A stretch of DNA of 64,000 nucleotides, from assembly GCA_913060695.1 (NCBI GenBank), contig CAJXUA010000001.1:62001-126000 (forward strand), in the 5' to 3' direction. This DNA is from an uncultured Gammaproteobacteria bacterium (GTDB taxonomy: Bacteria > Pseudomonadota > Gammaproteobacteria > Pseudomonadales > Pseudohongiellaceae). Position numbers and translations under genes: made by a program. The notes under the pieces are model-generated. The model did not search any database. It had not been told where the DNA came from and saw only the letters and a list, made by a program, of their open reading frames with translations. Positions 9,600-19,553 of the stretch are shown one piece after another. Numbering within the stretch: the first letter of the stretch is position 1; the number at the start of each line of letters is the position of its first letter.

Positions 9600-10585
9600 C
9601 TAGCGCGTTTCACGGCGAGGTTCGCCATATCGATGAGCGCCTGACGGAAAGGGCTGTCGTCGAGATTAGCGAGTAGGGCGATAGCCTTGTCGGATTCAGC
9701 AAGGGCAAGGTCGCGGGTATAGTCTAGGCTGCCGCTGCGCTTGATGATGGCGATCACGTCGGTGAGTTGCTGCTGAGCAAGCTCTGCATCCATATCTTGC
9801 GCAGCGCCCTCGATGCAGCGCTTTAGCAGATCTGCTTCCTCTTTAGTGCCAGTGCGCATGGCGTGAATCAATGGCAGGGTCGGTTTGCCCTCAGCCAAGT
9901 CGTCGCCAATATTCTTTCCCATCGTTGCGGCGTCGCCCTCATAGTCGAGCACGTCGTCGATTAACTGAAAGGCCATGCCGATATGCATGCCCACATCCCG
10001 CAGGATCTGCTGTTGCTGGGCGCTGGCGCCCGCGAGGATCGCGCCGCATTCGGCCGCTGCCTGGAATAGAATAGCGGTTTTATGGCGGATGACATTCATA
10101 TAGCCTTCTTGGGTCGCCGCGCTATTATTCTTATTGATTAGCTGCAGCACTTCGCCCTCGGCGATGCGATTGGTCGTATCGGCGATGATCCGCATGATGT
10201 CCATGTTACCAATGGATACTAGGACCTGGAATGCGCGGGAATAGATGAAGTCGCCAACCAGCACGCTGGATGGGTTGCTCCATTGCTCATTGGCCGTAGG
10301 GCGGCCACGGCGCATCGAGGACATGTCGACGACATCGTCGTGCAGCAAGGTGGCGGTATGGATGAACTCGATTACAGCGGCTAGGCTGATGTGTTGATCG
10401 CCTTGATAGTCACAGCTTTTAGCGCTCAATAACACGAGAACTGGGCGCATGCGTTTGCCGCCCGCATCGATAATATAGTGGCCGATACTCTCTACAAGAG
10501 CGACATCGGAGTATAACTGGTCGATGATGAACTGGTTTACGGCATCGAAGTCTGCCGAAACTACTGCGCGGATATTCTTATACAT
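9596..10585 (-). CDS. ispB: Octaprenyl/polyprenyl diphosphate synthase
   Basis: 329 residues. Makes the long isoprenoid side chain of ubiquinone by adding isopentenyl diphosphate to a prenyl starter. Both aspartate-rich motifs are present: LLHDDVVDMSSMRRG and FQLIDDVLDYEG, with the GGKRMRP substrate loop. Divergent from rplU, which is the usual arrangement in Gammaproteobacteria. The start MYKNIRAVV matches the family. Confidence 0.95.
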   Translation of the reverse strand: MYKNIRAVVSADFDAVNQFIIDQLYSDVALVESIGHYIIDAGGKRMRPVLVLLSAKSCDYQGDQHISLAAVIEFIHTATLLHDDVVDMSSMRRGRPTANEQWSNPSSVLVGDFIYSRAFQVLVSIGNMDIMRIIADTTNRIAEGEVLQLINKNNSAATQEGYMNVIRHKTAILFQAAAECGAILAGASAQQQQILRDVGMHIGMAFQLIDDVLDYEGDAATMGKNIGDDLAEGKPTLPLIHAMRTGTKEEADLLKRCIEGAAQDMDAELAQQQLTDVIAIIKRSGSLDYTRDLALAESDKAIALLANLDDSPFRQALIDMANLAVKRAS

Positions 10586-10848
10586 GAAGCTACCGTGAGC
10601 GATGTTGCTGTTTGTGACGCCAATTTATTGTAATGATTGTCTTGAGAGGGAGGGTTTGAAGCCTTACTCGTCAATTTTTATCTCGCCTTCCCTAAAAGTG
10701 CCGGGAAATAGCGTTTTTTGTTCAAGACGTGCGTTGTAAATCGAGCCTGCATGCTAGGGGCGAAGCCTTTGACTGTCAAGATAACAGCGCGTACAGGGCA
10801 TCCTTGCTCCAAGGGCATGGAGAACATGATAATTTCTCAAAATGAGGC

Positions 10849-10877
10849 TTGCCACTACAGGGGTGTTCCCGTAAAAT
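10849..10877 (+). promoter_or_regulatory. Sigma70-type promoter for rplU-rpmA
   Basis: TTGCCA (10849-10854), 17-base spacer, TAAAAT (10872-10877). Near-consensus boxes and ideal spacing; predicted start around 10884, giving a leader of about 160 bases before rplU. Confidence 0.7.
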
Positions 10878-10916
10878 GCCCGCCCCTATAGGCACTGCTG
10901 GACAGAAGGACTTACA

Positions 10917-10952
10917 ACAAGGACTTTTAAGCGTGAAATACGCTGTCCTTGT
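10917..10952 (+). promoter_or_regulatory. Leader hairpin upstream of rplU
   Basis: Perfect 8-base arms ACAAGGAC / GTCCTTGT enclose an inner GCG / CGC pair (10931-10933 and 10941-10943). It lies in the long leader between the promoter and rplU, a position where autoregulatory r-protein binding sites are found. Function is inferred. Confidence 0.5.
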
Positions 10953-11046
10953 CTCTTGTTCTAGTCATTAGGGTTTAGACCCATTAATGGACGAGAAGAT
11001 CGCAGCGCTAGCAGAATATGAACCTATACCCAATGTGGAGTGAGAT

Positions 11047-11358
11047 ATGTACGCGGTAATTGAGAGTGGTGGCAAGCAACACCGAGTGGTTGAGGGCGAG
11101 ATCCTCAAGCTCGAAAAATTGGAAGCTGCCATGGGCGAAGAAGTTAGCTTCGACAAAGTACTCATGGTGGGTGAAGGCGAATCAGTAAAAATCGGCGCGC
11201 CTTATGTTGAAGGCAGCAAGGTTACTGCTGAGGTTTTGACGACTGGTCGCGCTAAGAAAGTGACGATCCTTAAGTTCCGTCGTCGTAAGCATCACTTGAA
11301 GCACCAGGGCCACAGACAGTGGTTTACTGAAGTTAAGATCACAGGTATTTCAGCATAA
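11047..11358 (+). CDS. rplU: 50S ribosomal protein L21
   Basis: 103 residues, the usual length. Begins [14 protein letters not shown] and carries [15 protein letters not shown] near the end, both diagnostic of bL21. GGAG precedes the ATG. 30 bases before rpmA, as in nearly all bacteria. Confidence 0.98.
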   Translation: MYAVIESGGKQHRVVEGEILKLEKLEAAMGEEVSFDKVLMVGEGESVKIGAPYVEGSKVTAEVLTTGRAKKVTILKFRRRKHHLKHQGHRQWFTEVKITGISA

Positions 11359-11388
11359 AGTCGGGCGTAAGCTGGCAGGAGACAACAA

Positions 11389-11646
11389 ATGGCTCATAAA
11401 AAAGCAGGTGGTAGTACCAGTAACGGTCGTGATTCCCAGTCGAAACGACTTGGTGTTAAGCGTTTCGGCGGCGAAAGTGTATTGGCGGGCAACATCATCG
11501 TGCGTCAGCGCGGCACGCATTTCCACCCCGGTGTAAATGTTGGACTGGGCAAAGATCACACGATCTTCGCAACGGCTCCAGGCACTGTTAAGTTTGAAGT
11601 GAAGGGCGCACAGCGCAGGAAGTACATCAGCATCGTTACTGCTTAA
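11389..11646 (+). CDS. rpmA: 50S ribosomal protein L27
   Basis: 85 residues. Starts [16 protein letters not shown] and contains [11 protein letters not shown], the bL27 signatures; the N-terminal tail reaches toward the peptidyl transferase centre. Strong AGGAG site. A rho-independent terminator follows before obgE. Confidence 0.98.
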   Translation: MAHKKAGGSTSNGRDSQSKRLGVKRFGGESVLAGNIIVRQRGTHFHPGVNVGLGKDHTIFATAPGTVKFEVKGAQRRKYISIVTA

Positions 11647-11701
11647 TTGCAGTTACGCGTGTAGTTCGGTGTTTTGGCAAGGCCAGCCCTGAACGAAAAA
11701 G

Positions 11702-11728
11702 AGCCTCGTCTTGTGACGGGGCTTTTTT
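11702..11728 (+). terminator. Rho-independent terminator after rpmA
   Basis: Nine-pair stem AGCCTCGTC / GACGGGGCT (one G-T pair) with TTGT loop, followed by a run of T to 11728 and preceded by A-rich DNA. It separates rplU-rpmA from obgE, at least in part. Confidence 0.88.
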
Positions 11729-11754
11729 ATATGGGGCATACTGCCCTCGCTTAG

Positions 11755-12975
<1,221 letters not shown>

Positions 12976-13026
12976 GCCTAGCCTGATTAACGTTTGCACT
13001 ATTCCCCCGAAGGGTTTCCTAACGCC

Positions 13027-14145
13027 ATGCGCAAAGAGCTATTAAAGACACGTTGCTGGGTCGTCAAGATAGGCAGCTCCCTGATCACCAACAACGGCCT
13101 CGGTCTCGACAAAGAGGCGATTGCCGGCTGGGTGCAGCAACTAGTATCCCTGCAGAAGCAAGGCATTCAGGTAGTGCTGGTGTCCTCCGGCGCAGTCGCC
13201 GAGGGCGTTGCTCGGCTCGGCTTGAAGCGCCGCCCTAAAGAGATTCATCTGCAGCAGGCCGCCGCGGCAGTCGGGCAGATGGGCCTGATCCAGACCTACG
13301 AGAGCTATTTCATGCAATATGGGGTGCATACCGCACAGATATTGCTAACTCACGATGACCTCTCCAACCGCCGTCGCTATCTCAATGCGCGCAGCACTCT
13401 CACCACGCTGGTGAGCATGAACGTGGTGCCCGTGATCAACGAAAACGATACTGTCGCGACTGCCGAATTATGCTTCGGTGATAACGATACCCTAGGGGCG
13501 TTAGTGGCGAACCTAGTTAACGCCGATGCCTTGGTCATCCTCACCGACCAGAAGGGCCTCCACAAATCCGACCCGCGCAAAGACCCAGACTCACCCGTGA
13601 TCGCAACAGCCATGGCCGGAGATCCGAGCCTAGAGGCGATGGCGGGCAGTAGCAATAATGTGGGCCGCGGCGGCATGATCACTAAGGTATCAGCGGCGAA
13701 ACTGGCCGCTCGTTCCGGCGCCTGCACCATCATCGCCAATGGCCGCGAGCCGCAAGTCCTCGAGCGCCTAGCTAAGGGCGAGGAGATCGGCACGCTATTA
13801 TTACCAGAGCGCCAACCCGTTGCGGCACGCAAGCAGTGGCTAGCGGGCCAGCTGAAGTCTAAAGGTCGCTTAGAGCTGGATGACGGAGCGGTAAAGGTAT
13901 TGCAACACTCGGGCCGCAGTCTTCTGCCAGTGGGCGTGATCGGCACGCAGGGTGGTTTCGAGCGCGGTGACGTCGTGAGCTGTGTGGATACAAAAGGCAA
14001 AGAAATTGCCCGTGGACTAGTAAACTACGATAGCAAAGAAATGAGCCTGCTACTGCGTTGCAGTAGCGACAAGATCGAGGCCCTGCTAGGCTACGCGGGC
14101 GAAGAAGAAGTAATCCATCGCGACAATCTGGTCCTAACCGAATAG
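13027..14145 (+). CDS. proB: Glutamate 5-kinase
   Basis: 372 residues from ATG 13027; the E. coli enzyme has 367. Start chosen because [18 protein letters not shown] aligns with family N-termini; an upstream TTG at 12994 would add eleven unlike residues. Contains [32 protein letters not shown] and [12 protein letters not shown], then a C-terminal PUA domain. Catalyses the first step of proline synthesis. Follows obgE, as in Pseudomonas. Confidence 0.95.
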   Translation: MRKELLKTRCWVVKIGSSLITNNGLGLDKEAIAGWVQQLVSLQKQGIQVVLVSSGAVAEGVARLGLKRRPKEIHLQQAAAAVGQMGLIQTYESYFMQYGVHTAQILLTHDDLSNRRRYLNARSTLTTLVSMNVVPVINENDTVATAELCFGDNDTLGALVANLVNADALVILTDQKGLHKSDPRKDPDSPVIATAMAGDPSLEAMAGSSNNVGRGGMITKVSAAKLAARSGACTIIANGREPQVLERLAKGEEIGTLLLPERQPVAARKQWLAGQLKSKGRLELDDGAVKVLQHSGRSLLPVGVIGTQGGFERGDVVSCVDTKGKEIARGLVNYDSKEMSLLLRCSSDKIEALLGYAGEEEVIHRDNLVLTE

Positions 14146-14150
14146 ATTAA

Positions 14151-14214
14151 GTGCGCCGTAGTGCGAGTGGCTCGATGTTAAGTCCTCCGTAGCACGAGTG
14201 GCACTGCGGCGTAC
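14151..14214 (+). repeat. Imperfect inverted repeat just after proB, possible transcript end
   Basis: GTGCGCCGTAGTGC (14151-14164) pairs with GCACTGCGGCGTAC (14201-14214) with two mismatches tolerated as wobble. The inner part also holds a direct repeat CCGTAG-YR-CGAGTGGC (14156-14171 and 14187-14202). No T run, so termination would not be classical. Confidence 0.5.
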
Positions 14215-14379
14215 TTCGCTGCTGGACACGCCGTAAACCCATCCATGGGGGCTCAGTCGCCGCCGTCCGGGCGGCTCATGGTCCTGCATCGAAGCACCCC
14301 ACATCGCCCCTCTGGTTTTGCGGTCGCGAATAATATCAGCGTTCTATTGTTAGGCAGGTTCGATTTTTCCCAGCCCTGC

Positions 14380-14542
14380 TAGAAACCACTGACTGTAGGA
14401 GCTTGCTTGCAAGCGAATGGGTGCGATTGACGAAGATCTGTGGAAGATTTAGGCCTATCGCCTGCAGGGCACCCTCTTACGAGGGCATGGGCTCCTACAG
14501 TCAGAAATCTATTCCAATATAGTGGTAGAAACCACTGACTGT
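14380..14542. repeat. REP/BIME-like repeat pair
   Basis: The 17-mer TAGAAACCACTGACTGT occurs at 14380-14396 and again at 14526-14542. TGACTGTAGGAGC (14390-14402) is repeated in perfect inverted orientation as GCTCCTACAGTCA (14491-14503). The following GCTTGCTTGCAAGC palindrome resembles Pseudomonas REP cores. A CCCTC-TTAC-GAGGG hairpin sits between the arms. Confidence 0.75.
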
Positions 14543-14779
14543 TGGGGGCTCGCCACAGGTGATTTCGCTGACAGATTGGCGTTGCGATCGAGGAGTGTGG
14601 TGTGCGGTGGGGAATGAGGAGAGTGTTAGCGGCATGGTCGATGAACCGCTCCTGCGTTCTCGACACGCCCGCCATCCATGGCGGTCGGATGCGCGTTTAC
14701 CCTCGTAAGGGGGCGCCAAGCCTACAAGGATGTATTCACGGCGTCTCTCAGCAGTCCCTACCGCGTAGCGCGCTCCCGT

Positions 14780-14835
14780 ACTGAACTAATACCACTGAAC
14801 TAATACCACTGAACTAATACCACTGAACTAATACC
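14780..14835. repeat. Four tandem copies of a 14-base unit
   Basis: ACTGAACTAATACC is repeated exactly four times end to end, followed by a degraded fifth unit. A possible variable-number locus between two genes' distal and proximal ends. Confidence 0.95.
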
Positions 14836-14909
14836 ACCAAACTCAAACCGCCAATCTAAAAATCTGCGGTTGCAGCGCGCTAATTAATTTTACGGAACTA
14901 GGTAAATCG

Positions 14910-15572
14910 TCAAAACATATTGCTGACGTTGCTCATTGAGACGGATTCTTCTTCTGCGCGCCCTTGTTTAATCCAGTCTTGAATGTGTGGGTTGGCTAGT
15001 AGGGTGTTGGCATAGCGTTGGGCTTCCATGCTCAGTTTTGCGCCGTAGGATTGGAAGCAGATCGCCATTGGGGCGAACATGCAGTCTGCAATTGAAAATT
15101 TCCCGAACAGATAGTCGCCACCAGCACCGTATTTGCGGCGGCAGCAGCTCCAGATCGCGTCGATGCGGGCGATCTCTTCTTCCAGTTTCTCGGACACGAA
15201 TAGAGCTACCGAGGCTTTGCAGTTCATTGGCCATTCTTTCTTTAGGTGTGGGAACTCTGCATGCATTTCTGCGCAAACCGAACGTGCGCTAGCGCGCTTC
15301 TTCGGATTGATTGGCCAACCACGTCCTTCCAAGAGTTGCTCTGAAACATATTCGCAGATTGCGAGAGAGTCCCACACTGTAGTTTCGCTGTGGAGGAATG
15401 CGGGCACTTTCAGCGATGGCGAGTAAGGGCCTAGTTTTTCCGCCGTGTTGTCTTGATACAACGCGATATTGATCTCGTCGAACGGTACATCGAAGGCTTT
15501 AAGCAGCAGCCAAGGCCGCATAGACCAAGAGGAATAGTTCTTATTGCCGATGACTAGTTTTGCGTGACTCAT
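14910..15572 (-). CDS. Glutathione S-transferase family protein
   Basis: 220 residues. N-terminal thioredoxin-like domain: LVIGNKNYSSWSMRPWLLLKAFDVPF with a Ser-rich active-site loop, the cis-Pro in SLKVPAFL and the glutathione-contacting WDSLAICEYV. The helical C-terminal domain has FGKFSIADCMFAPM. GGAGAG precedes the ATG. Substrate unknown; it faces away from the repeat cluster and the PdsR-like gene. Confidence 0.92.
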   Translation of the reverse strand: MSHAKLVIGNKNYSSWSMRPWLLLKAFDVPFDEINIALYQDNTAEKLGPYSPSLKVPAFLHSETTVWDSLAICEYVSEQLLEGRGWPINPKKRASARSVCAEMHAEFPHLKKEWPMNCKASVALFVSEKLEEEIARIDAIWSCCRRKYGAGGDYLFGKFSIADCMFAPMAICFQSYGAKLSMEAQRYANTLLANPHIQDWIKQGRAEEESVSMSNVSNMF

Positions 15573-15932
15573 GAGAAACTCTCCGCTGAATAAACAACTA
15601 CGCGTGAAGAGGGGGCCTCTTCTGTGTTCCTTCTTGATTTAGTGAAGTATTTTTGAAGAAAGTTCCGAGACATCCTTGTTGAAACAGCCACTGTTCATTA
15701 AACAGATTGGATACAAGGATTAAACACCGTCTTTATTACGTTTAGAGGCGTGAATTGGGGCTAGACGCTGACCGAATATGGCAGAATTGGGGCAGAGGGT
15801 TTGTGCGGTCCCCGACCGCCTTGGGCCGTTCACGTTTATGCTCTAAATACTGTATAGTTCCGGTGTCTTAGCGCCGCGTGGCGTGGGGTTTTCGTGTCAC
15901 GGCTTGGCCACTAGAGATGAGTAAAGAAGATT
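15573..15932. other. Divergent intergenic region between GST and PdsR-like gene
   Basis: 360 bases with no gene. A possible promoter toward the response regulator is TTCACG-N18-TATAGT (15829-15858), with a good -10 and poor -35. A CGCC-gcgt-GGCG hairpin lies near 15873-15885. Nothing else recognised. Confidence 0.45.
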
Positions 15933-16649
15933 ATGGCGAGACGAATTGCGATAGTAGAGGACGAGGCGGCAATCCGCGAAAATTACGCAGATGTCTTGCG
16001 CAAGCAGGGCTATGAGGTGCAAACCTTCTCCAATCGCAAGGATGCCATGCGCTCCTTCGATATACGCCTGCCTAATCTGGCGATTATCGACATAGGCTTG
16101 GAGAACGAGATCGATGGGGGCTTTACGCTCTGTCAGTCGCTGCGCTCTATGTCAGAGACGCTTCCAATTATCTTTCTAACTGCACGAGACAACGATTTCG
16201 ATACCGTCAGTGGCCTGCGTATGGGCGCAGATGACTATCTCACCAAGGACATTAGTCTACCCCATCTCTCGGCACGCATTGCTGCGCTATTTCGCCGCCT
16301 AGACGTATTAGATCAGCCTACCTCGCCAGAGAATTTGCTGCAGCGCGATAAACTAACCCTCGATATTGGCCGCCTGACGATTCAGTGGGACAGTATCCCG
16401 GTGCCTCTGACCGTAACCGAATTCTGGATGGTGCATGCATTGGTCAAGTTCCCAGGTCATGTGAAAAGCCGGCAAGTCTTGATGCAAGAGTCCAAGATAT
16501 TTGTGGATGGCAGCACCATCACGTCCCATGTGAAGCGTATCCGTAAGAAGTTCATGATGGTCGACGAGTCTTTCGATTGTATCGAGACTGTCTATGGCAT
16601 GGGTTACCGTTGGAACACCCAGAACAATGCATGCGCCACTGACACATAA
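15933..16649 (+). CDS. OmpR-type response regulator, PdsR-like
   Basis: 238 residues: receiver with IVEDE, phospho-acceptor D53 (IIDIGLE), FLTARDND and the Lys in DDYLTKDIS; then a winged-helix DNA-binding domain (LTVTEFWMVHALVKFPGHVKSR, SHVKRIRKKF, ETVYGMGYRW). The receiver and its IDIGLENE-x-DGGF segment match what I recall of the 'proteobacterial dedicated sortase system' regulators (PdsR, TIGR03787). The sensor kinase starts inside the stop codon (TAATG), so they are one operon. Confidence 0.85.
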   Translation: MARRIAIVEDEAAIRENYADVLRKQGYEVQTFSNRKDAMRSFDIRLPNLAIIDIGLENEIDGGFTLCQSLRSMSETLPIIFLTARDNDFDTVSGLRMGADDYLTKDISLPHLSARIAALFRRLDVLDQPTSPENLLQRDKLTLDIGRLTIQWDSIPVPLTVTEFWMVHALVKFPGHVKSRQVLMQESKIFVDGSTITSHVKRIRKKFMMVDESFDCIETVYGMGYRWNTQNNACATDT

Positions 16650-18847
16650 TGAATCGGTATTTGAAAAACCCCTTCGGCATCCGCTTCAAACTGGTGTTTC
16701 TGTCCAGTTTCCTTCTTGTTATACCTTGGCTCGGTTATCAATACATCTTAGAGATGGAAGAGTATCTGCGTCGGGGGCAAGAAGAGACGGTGCTGGGTAC
16801 CGCTCGTGCGCTTGCCACGGCCTTGAACGAGCGCCCAGAGCTGTTCGACGAAGGTAGCTACAGCCCTGCGCGCCAGACCAATGATCTTTATGTTTACCCT
16901 GTGTTCTATCCGCTAGCTCTGGACGACAACACGTTGGTGGATTGGCAGGATTATCAACGCTATGAGCTCTCTTACGGCAAAGACGACACCATAGGCACAG
17001 AGCTCAACCCCCACAGTCCTTTCGCGCGTTACTACCACTACGACGACTCGCTGAATTTCAAGCTGCTGGTTGGGGAGTACAACCGCTTCCTCTACGCATA
17101 CGTCAAAGTGGTCGACGATAAGACCATTTATCGCAGTGCAGACAGCCTAAGCGTTAACCGTAGTGATTTCCTGCAAATCTCCTTGGTAACTCGCGAGGGG
17201 GAGTTCAAGCGCTATGTTGTCGCTCCTCGCGGGCCTGAGTTTCTCTATGCTTACGAGGTCGGCGACGATCTTCGCGATGTCGCCGCCCTGCGGCACGAAG
17301 AGCGTATAGCAGGGCAATGGTATGAGGCACCCGATGGTTATGAGATTGAATTACGCCTGCCCTTGACCATGTTGGGCGACCAGATCGGGTTTGCGCTTTA
17401 CGATGTCGATGACCCGGAGGAGCGTGAGGTGTCCTCAGTGGTGGCTACCTCCGATGTAAACGATCGCGAGCGTCTCGGCTTTCTGCGGCGCCCGACGCCA
17501 GAGATCGATCGCATCGTAGAGGGTATGGGCCACACGAACTCCCGCATTCAGGTCATCGACCGCGCGGGCCGAATTTTGCTCAGTGTTGGCGACATTCAGT
17601 CGGCAACTGGTCTAGCGTTAAGTGCAGACCCACTAAGCTCGCCCGTGAATAAGTATTGGTTGTTCTTTGAAGACAATGTTCTACACCCTTTGTACTACAG
17701 GTTGCTCACGAAACCCTCCAATGACTTCATCGATGAGCTCTATGCTGGCGGCACCGCGGAGGGGTCCCATATCGATTCGGCTTTGGCAGGCGCGCCACAG
17801 ACACAGTTCCGTACTATTCCCGATTCCCAGACTCGAATTCTCGAGGCGGCTCACCCCATCGTGGCAGATGACGAGGTAATGGGGGCGGTAATTGTCGACC
17901 AGAACATGAATGGAATAAGGACTTTCCGCAACCAAGCGCTGGAGACTTTGTTCAATACAATTCTAGGAGTCATGCTAGTTATTTCGTTCGGGCTTTTCGC
18001 TTTTGCCTCGCGAATCTCCACGCGAATCCGGGATCTGCGTAATCAGGCCGAGAATATTATTGATGACAATGGCAGGCTTAGGAACAACTTGGTCGCGAGC
18101 ACGAACTCAGATGAGATTGGCGATCTATCGCGTAGCTTCTCGAGCATAGTAGAACGACTATCTCAGTACACTACTTACTTAGAACACATGTCCTCGCGTT
18201 TGTCCCATGAGCTACGCACGCCTGTTACCGTTGTGCGCTCATCGCTCGAGAATCTGGGCATGGTGTCCCAAGGAAAAGAATCGGAGATTTATATTCAGCG
18301 CGCAGAAGAGGGGATCAATCGCCTCAATCTCATTCTCACGAATATGAGTGAGGCGACACGCCTCGAGCAGATGCTACAAAGCTCCGAGAAAGAACGTATG
18401 GATCTTGCCAAGGTCATCAATGGCTGCGTCGAGGGCTACAGATTAGCCTATCCAGAGGTTACCATCACTGCCGATATCGAAGGCCCAGTGATTATCTCTG
18501 GCGTACCTGAATATATCGCGCAACTGATGGATAAGTTGATTGCGAACGCGGTGGAGTTTACTTATGCGGACAAACCCATCTTAGTGTTTTGCAAAATAGT
18601 ACGGGATACCGCGGTTGTGAGGGTCTCTAACAATGGACCCTATTTGCCTGAGGAAATGAAGGGTCGGCTGTTCGACTCTATGATCTCAGTGCGTCCGCAG
18701 GAGAAACAGAAACAGCCGCATCTCGGTATCGGCTTGCACATCGCGCGCCTCGTGGCAGAGTTCCATCAAGGCCAGATTCGCGCTGAGAATCTGCGCGACG
18801 CAGAAGGTGTCGCCATTACCATGGCGATTCCTCTCCTAGAAGAGTAG
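16649..18847 (+). CDS. Sensor histidine kinase, PdsS-like
   Basis: 732 residues. One membrane segment near residues 13-33, a long periplasmic sensor that reads like a CBM9/DOMON-type beta-sandwich (DNTLVDWQDYQRYEL, DGYEIELRLPLTMLGDQIGFALYDVD), a second membrane segment near 432-455, HAMP, then HisKA with H520 (LSHELRTPVTV) and an ATPase domain (DKLIANAVEF, HLGIGLHIARLV). Resembles PdsS (TIGR03785), the kinase of the marine proteobacterial sortase system. No sortase or LPXTG target gene is in this window. Ends four bases before the convergent DUF2889 gene. Confidence 0.85.
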   Translation: MNRYLKNPFGIRFKLVFLSSFLLVIPWLGYQYILEMEEYLRRGQEETVLGTARALATALNERPELFDEGSYSPARQTNDLYVYPVFYPLALDDNTLVDWQDYQRYELSYGKDDTIGTELNPHSPFARYYHYDDSLNFKLLVGEYNRFLYAYVKVVDDKTIYRSADSLSVNRSDFLQISLVTREGEFKRYVVAPRGPEFLYAYEVGDDLRDVAALRHEERIAGQWYEAPDGYEIELRLPLTMLGDQIGFALYDVDDPEEREVSSVVATSDVNDRERLGFLRRPTPEIDRIVEGMGHTNSRIQVIDRAGRILLSVGDIQSATGLALSADPLSSPVNKYWLFFEDNVLHPLYYRLLTKPSNDFIDELYAGGTAEGSHIDSALAGAPQTQFRTIPDSQTRILEAAHPIVADDEVMGAVIVDQNMNGIRTFRNQALETLFNTILGVMLVISFGLFAFASRISTRIRDLRNQAENIIDDNGRLRNNLVASTNSDEIGDLSRSFSSIVERLSQYTTYLEHMSSRLSHELRTPVTVVRSSLENLGMVSQGKESEIYIQRAEEGINRLNLILTNMSEATRLEQMLQSSEKERMDLAKVINGCVEGYRLAYPEVTITADIEGPVIISGVPEYIAQLMDKLIANAVEFTYADKPILVFCKIVRDTAVVRVSNNGPYLPEEMKGRLFDSMISVRPQEKQKQPHLGIGLHIARLVAEFHQGQIRAENLRDAEGVAITMAIPLLEE

Positions 18848-18851
18848 CGCG

Positions 18852-19415
18852 CTATTTGCCAGTATAAAAAGCGGGGACGTTTGCTTTAACTACCGGCGAG
18901 TCGTCGGCCCAGGCATGGCAGGTATTTAGGACGACGGGCTTCTTGCCCAGATGACTCGTGTCAGAGTCTGGCCGATTATTACGATGCTTGCGCAACGGGC
19001 TAATGGTCTGAAACGCAACAGTCGCCATCGAGTAGAGCAGTTCGGTGATATGCGTACATCCCGCAATGCCTCCTACGCGTTCCCGTATACCTTCTCGCCA
19101 ACCGCGGCCCATCTTCAAACCGACCAGCGCAGCATAATTGGGCGTAATATCCGGACACATCTGAAACGGACTATTCTCTGTACTAGCCTCTACCTGTTGC
19201 ACAACAAACTGAGCGTCGACGGTGACGCGCACAAGCATCTCATGTAGTGCCTCGCCAGGATTGATCTGTCCGCGCCAATCGTTGCCAAAGGTGTAGGATT
19301 TGGTGTCGGTCATGTGGGCTTCAATATCGAACAGGCCATCTTCGCGCTCGAAGCCAGTAAAACTAATGGCGCGCGTATGGATATGCGCCCGTGGCGCGGG
19401 TGCTGAAAGGGGCAT
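18852..19415 (-). CDS. DUF2889 family protein
   Basis: 187 residues. HTRAISFTGFEREDGLFDIEAHMTDTK and GINPGEALHEMLVRVTVD-type text, then CPDITPNYAALVGLKMGRGW and GCTHITELL, fit DUF2889. Proteins of this family often sit by aromatic-ring or enoyl-CoA degradation genes; here it has no such partner. TTGAGG eight bases upstream of the ATG. Function unknown. Confidence 0.85.
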   Translation of the reverse strand: MPLSAPAPRAHIHTRAISFTGFEREDGLFDIEAHMTDTKSYTFGNDWRGQINPGEALHEMLVRVTVDAQFVVQQVEASTENSPFQMCPDITPNYAALVGLKMGRGWREGIRERVGGIAGCTHITELLYSMATVAFQTISPLRKHRNNRPDSDTSHLGKKPVVLNTCHAWADDSPVVKANVPAFYTGK

Positions 19416-19553
19416 AGCGTAAACCTCAAATCGCAGTGCCGAGTCCTTGGAGCTGCAGATTACAATACCGTGGCAGTGTGCCGTATCTAACGATCACACA
19501 CAGGAGCCACAGATTATATCGCGGTTTTACAGGCAGAGGTAATTTAAGGGCGC

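Larger units (their letters stand above)
10586..11046. other. Divergent regulatory region between ispB and rplU
   Basis: 461 bases without a gene. Holds the rplU promoter and leader hairpin listed separately. Weaker sigma70-like candidates for the same direction are TTGACT-N17-TACAGG (10769-10797) and TTGCTC-N18-GATAAT (10804-10833), so there may be several start points. A TTCCC/GGGAA stem at 10688-10707 followed by six T (10714-10719) is too weak to call a terminator. No convincing ispB promoter was found. Confidence 0.6.
14146..14909. repeat. Gene-free repeat cluster (REP-like, palindromic and tandem repeats)
   Basis: 764 bases with no credible gene. From left to right: inverted repeat 14151-14164 / 14201-14214; a palindromic element beginning GACACGCCGTAAACCCATCC at 14225; REP-like units between 14380 and 14542; a second palindrome around 14663-14688; an inverted, diverged copy of the first element at about 14715-14757; and four 14-base tandem repeats. 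Short frames here are repeat-derived and not called. Confidence 0.8.

Noticed and set aside
10688-10719. Terminator from TTCCC/GGGAA stem and T run
   Set aside because: Five-base stem, ten-base loop and T run separated from the stem; no gene on that strand ends nearby.
13377-14000. 207-residue minus-strand frame
   Set aside because: Mirror of proB; rich in Ser, Arg and Pro as expected of antisense reading.
14379-14784. Short frames in the repeat cluster
   Set aside because: Made entirely of REP-like and palindromic repeat sequence.
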